Shown here: piece by piece, positions 63,086 to 64,000 of the stretch
Layout: each line of letters starts with the position of its first letter
How positions within the stretch are numbered: the stretch's first letter is position 1
Source of the DNA: Psychromonas sp. MME1
GTDB taxonomy: Bacteria; Pseudomonadota; Gammaproteobacteria; Enterobacterales; Psychromonadaceae
Length of the DNA stretch: 64,000 nucleotides
Direction of reading: 5' to 3'
Assembly: GCF_041080865.1 (NCBI RefSeq)
Contig: NZ_CP160906.1
Coordinates: forward strand, 3,495,629-3,559,628
Translations under genes and position numbers: made by a program
Notes under the pieces: generated by a model
What the model saw: only the letters and a program-made list of their open reading frames with translations
What the model was told of the DNA's origin: nothing
The model's database searches: none

Positions 63086-64000
63086 TTAAACGATTTTACG
63101 GAGCGATTTTACCCGTAGCATATCAAACAATACTTTACCCATTAATATTGCTAAAATGATACCCGCAATATTTATCATCCACTTGGGTAATAGACTGCTC
63201 TCAGCTCCTATCTGAGGAGTCACGACAAAACCGCACGTTGCCACCAAATAGTTAACAATGATTCCTGATAGTAATGCAACACCGATCACACCCGCTAGAT
63301 ACCCCCATAATGCACGTTTACCTAACTCACTGCTGACAACCCCTAAAGTCGCAATATTGGTTGCTGGGCCTGCCAACATAAAGACAAGTACGGCACCGGG
63401 AGATATTCCAGCAAGTAATAAACCTGCTGCGATGGGGGTTGATGCCGTGGCGCAGATGTACATGGGAATTGAAATGATGACCATGGCTAACATTGCTAAG
63501 ATACCATCGCCCCATTTTGCTAAAAAGTCGATAGGCACATAAGTTTGTACTAGGGCTGCAAAAAAGAGACCTATTAATAACCAGCCGCTAGTATCTTTTA
63601 GCAAATCCGTTGCAGCAAAATGTAAGCCATCAGAAATTCGTGTTGTGATGGTTTTCTTTTGTGGCATTTTATCTGTTCCACAACAGCTTGATGTTGGCTT
63701 ATTTCCATTTTTTGAGACGTTGCTAGAGGTGCATTTGTTGCTGGAGATCGCTTGGTTATTACTGCAACAGCTACTATTTTTAATTTGCGTTTGTGTGGAA
63801 TCGGAATGATTCTCTTGGCCAACTAACAAACCAGCTGTAATGGCGCTGATAATTGCAGTAAGGGGTCTGACTATTGCCATAAAAGGGCCGAGTAAAACAT
63901 AGGAAATCGCTATCGAATCTACCCCTGTTTCCGGTGTTGAAATCAAAAAGGAGGTGGTTGCCGCCTTTGATGCGCCCGAACGCCTTAGACCTACTGCCGC
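63086..64000 (-). CDS. SO_0444-type Cu/Zn efflux permease, N-terminus beyond window
   Basis: The frame is open to the end of the window, so the start is missing; 304 codons are visible. It is an inner-membrane permease of the DUF318-like group to which SO_0444 Cu/Zn exporters belong. Membrane segments flank a soluble loop with clustered cysteines (SSCCSNNQ, NKCTSS, SSCCGTDK), then the repeated pore motif TASTPIAAGLLLAGISPG and MLAGPATNIATLGV. The Cys loop is a plausible metal-sensing or binding element. The family call is from pattern and not proven. Confidence 0.82.
   Translation of the reverse strand, partial: AAVGLRRSGASKAATTSFLISTPETGVDSIAISYVLLGPFMAIVRPLTAIISAITAGLLVGQENHSDSTQTQIKNSSCCSNNQAISSNKCTSSNVSKNGNKPTSSCCGTDKMPQKKTITTRISDGLHFAATDLLKDTSGWLLIGLFFAALVQTYVPIDFLAKWGDGILAMLAMVIISIPMYICATASTPIAAGLLLAGISPGAVLVFMLAGPATNIATLGVVSSELGKRALWGYLAGVIGVALLSGIIVNYLVATCGFVVTPQIGAESSLLPKWMINIAGIILAILMGKVLFDMLRVKSLRKIV

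Overview
The window is about 64 kb of moderately AT-rich gammaproteobacterial chromosome. The gene orders ileS-lspA-fkpB-ispH followed by minor pilins, glnB/bamD/rluD/pgeF/clpB, queG/nnr-tsaE-amiB-mutL-miaA-hfq-hflX-hflK-hflC, and lamB-malM, together with marine-type families (TapY2-like, DUF2960, OvoA, yeast-type LeuA, SLC6-type transporter), suggest a marine Alteromonadales-like organism, plausibly Psychromonas or a relative. The genus is inference. No phage, IS element, CRISPR array, tRNA or rRNA was recognised.

Layout. 1-2.6 kb: end of ileS, then lspA, fkpB, ispH. 2.9-9.8 kb: first type IV minor pilin cluster (pilV, pilW, pilX, pilY1, pilE, tapY2-like, and a reversed, frameshifted fimT). 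9.9-16.6 kb: glnB, bamD, rluD, pgeF, clpB behind a sigma-32-like promoter, and an unknown gene with a G9 tract. 16.7-18.3 kb: ABC-F ATPase ybiT. 18.7-25.1 kb: second, paralogous minor pilin cluster (fimT/fimU, pilV, pilW, pilX, pilY1, pilE), in which the fimT/fimU gene and pilX are frameshifted. 25.3-32.8 kb: rhlE, NYN-domain gene, udk, FKBP, sdaA, a broken LysR gene, DUF2750 gene, a broken monooxygenase-like gene, queG. 32.8-44.4 kb: the nnr-to-hflC superoperon, including an AmiB with nine LysM domains, seven of them near-identical tandem copies. 45.2-49.9 kb: lamB-malM, a broken SLC6-family transporter, a YitT-family protein. 50-55.8 kb: mgtE, zntB, hdfR-like regulator, and a rimK / aspartoacylase-like / aspartyl-protease-like cassette. 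55.9-64 kb: mscS, DUF2960 gene, ovoA (ovothiol synthesis), leuA behind a candidate structured leader RNA, a divergent Lrp-type regulator, a rhodanese, hpt, and the start-truncated end of a Cu/Zn efflux permease.

Two features stand out. (1) Eleven genes are broken by frame changes that all read as small deletions: eleven of one base and one best explained as two bases. They include conserved genes (leuA, mutL, hflX, ovoA). This one-sided pattern looks more like systematic sequence deletion errors than biology, though mutL being among the hits leaves a real mutator as an alternative. (2) The leuA 5' leader can fold into a compact three-way junction, and the 3' strand of its closing helix is repeated next to the leuA ribosome binding site, which is how a riboswitch-like expression platform would be built. 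It is the best candidate here for an undescribed regulatory system.
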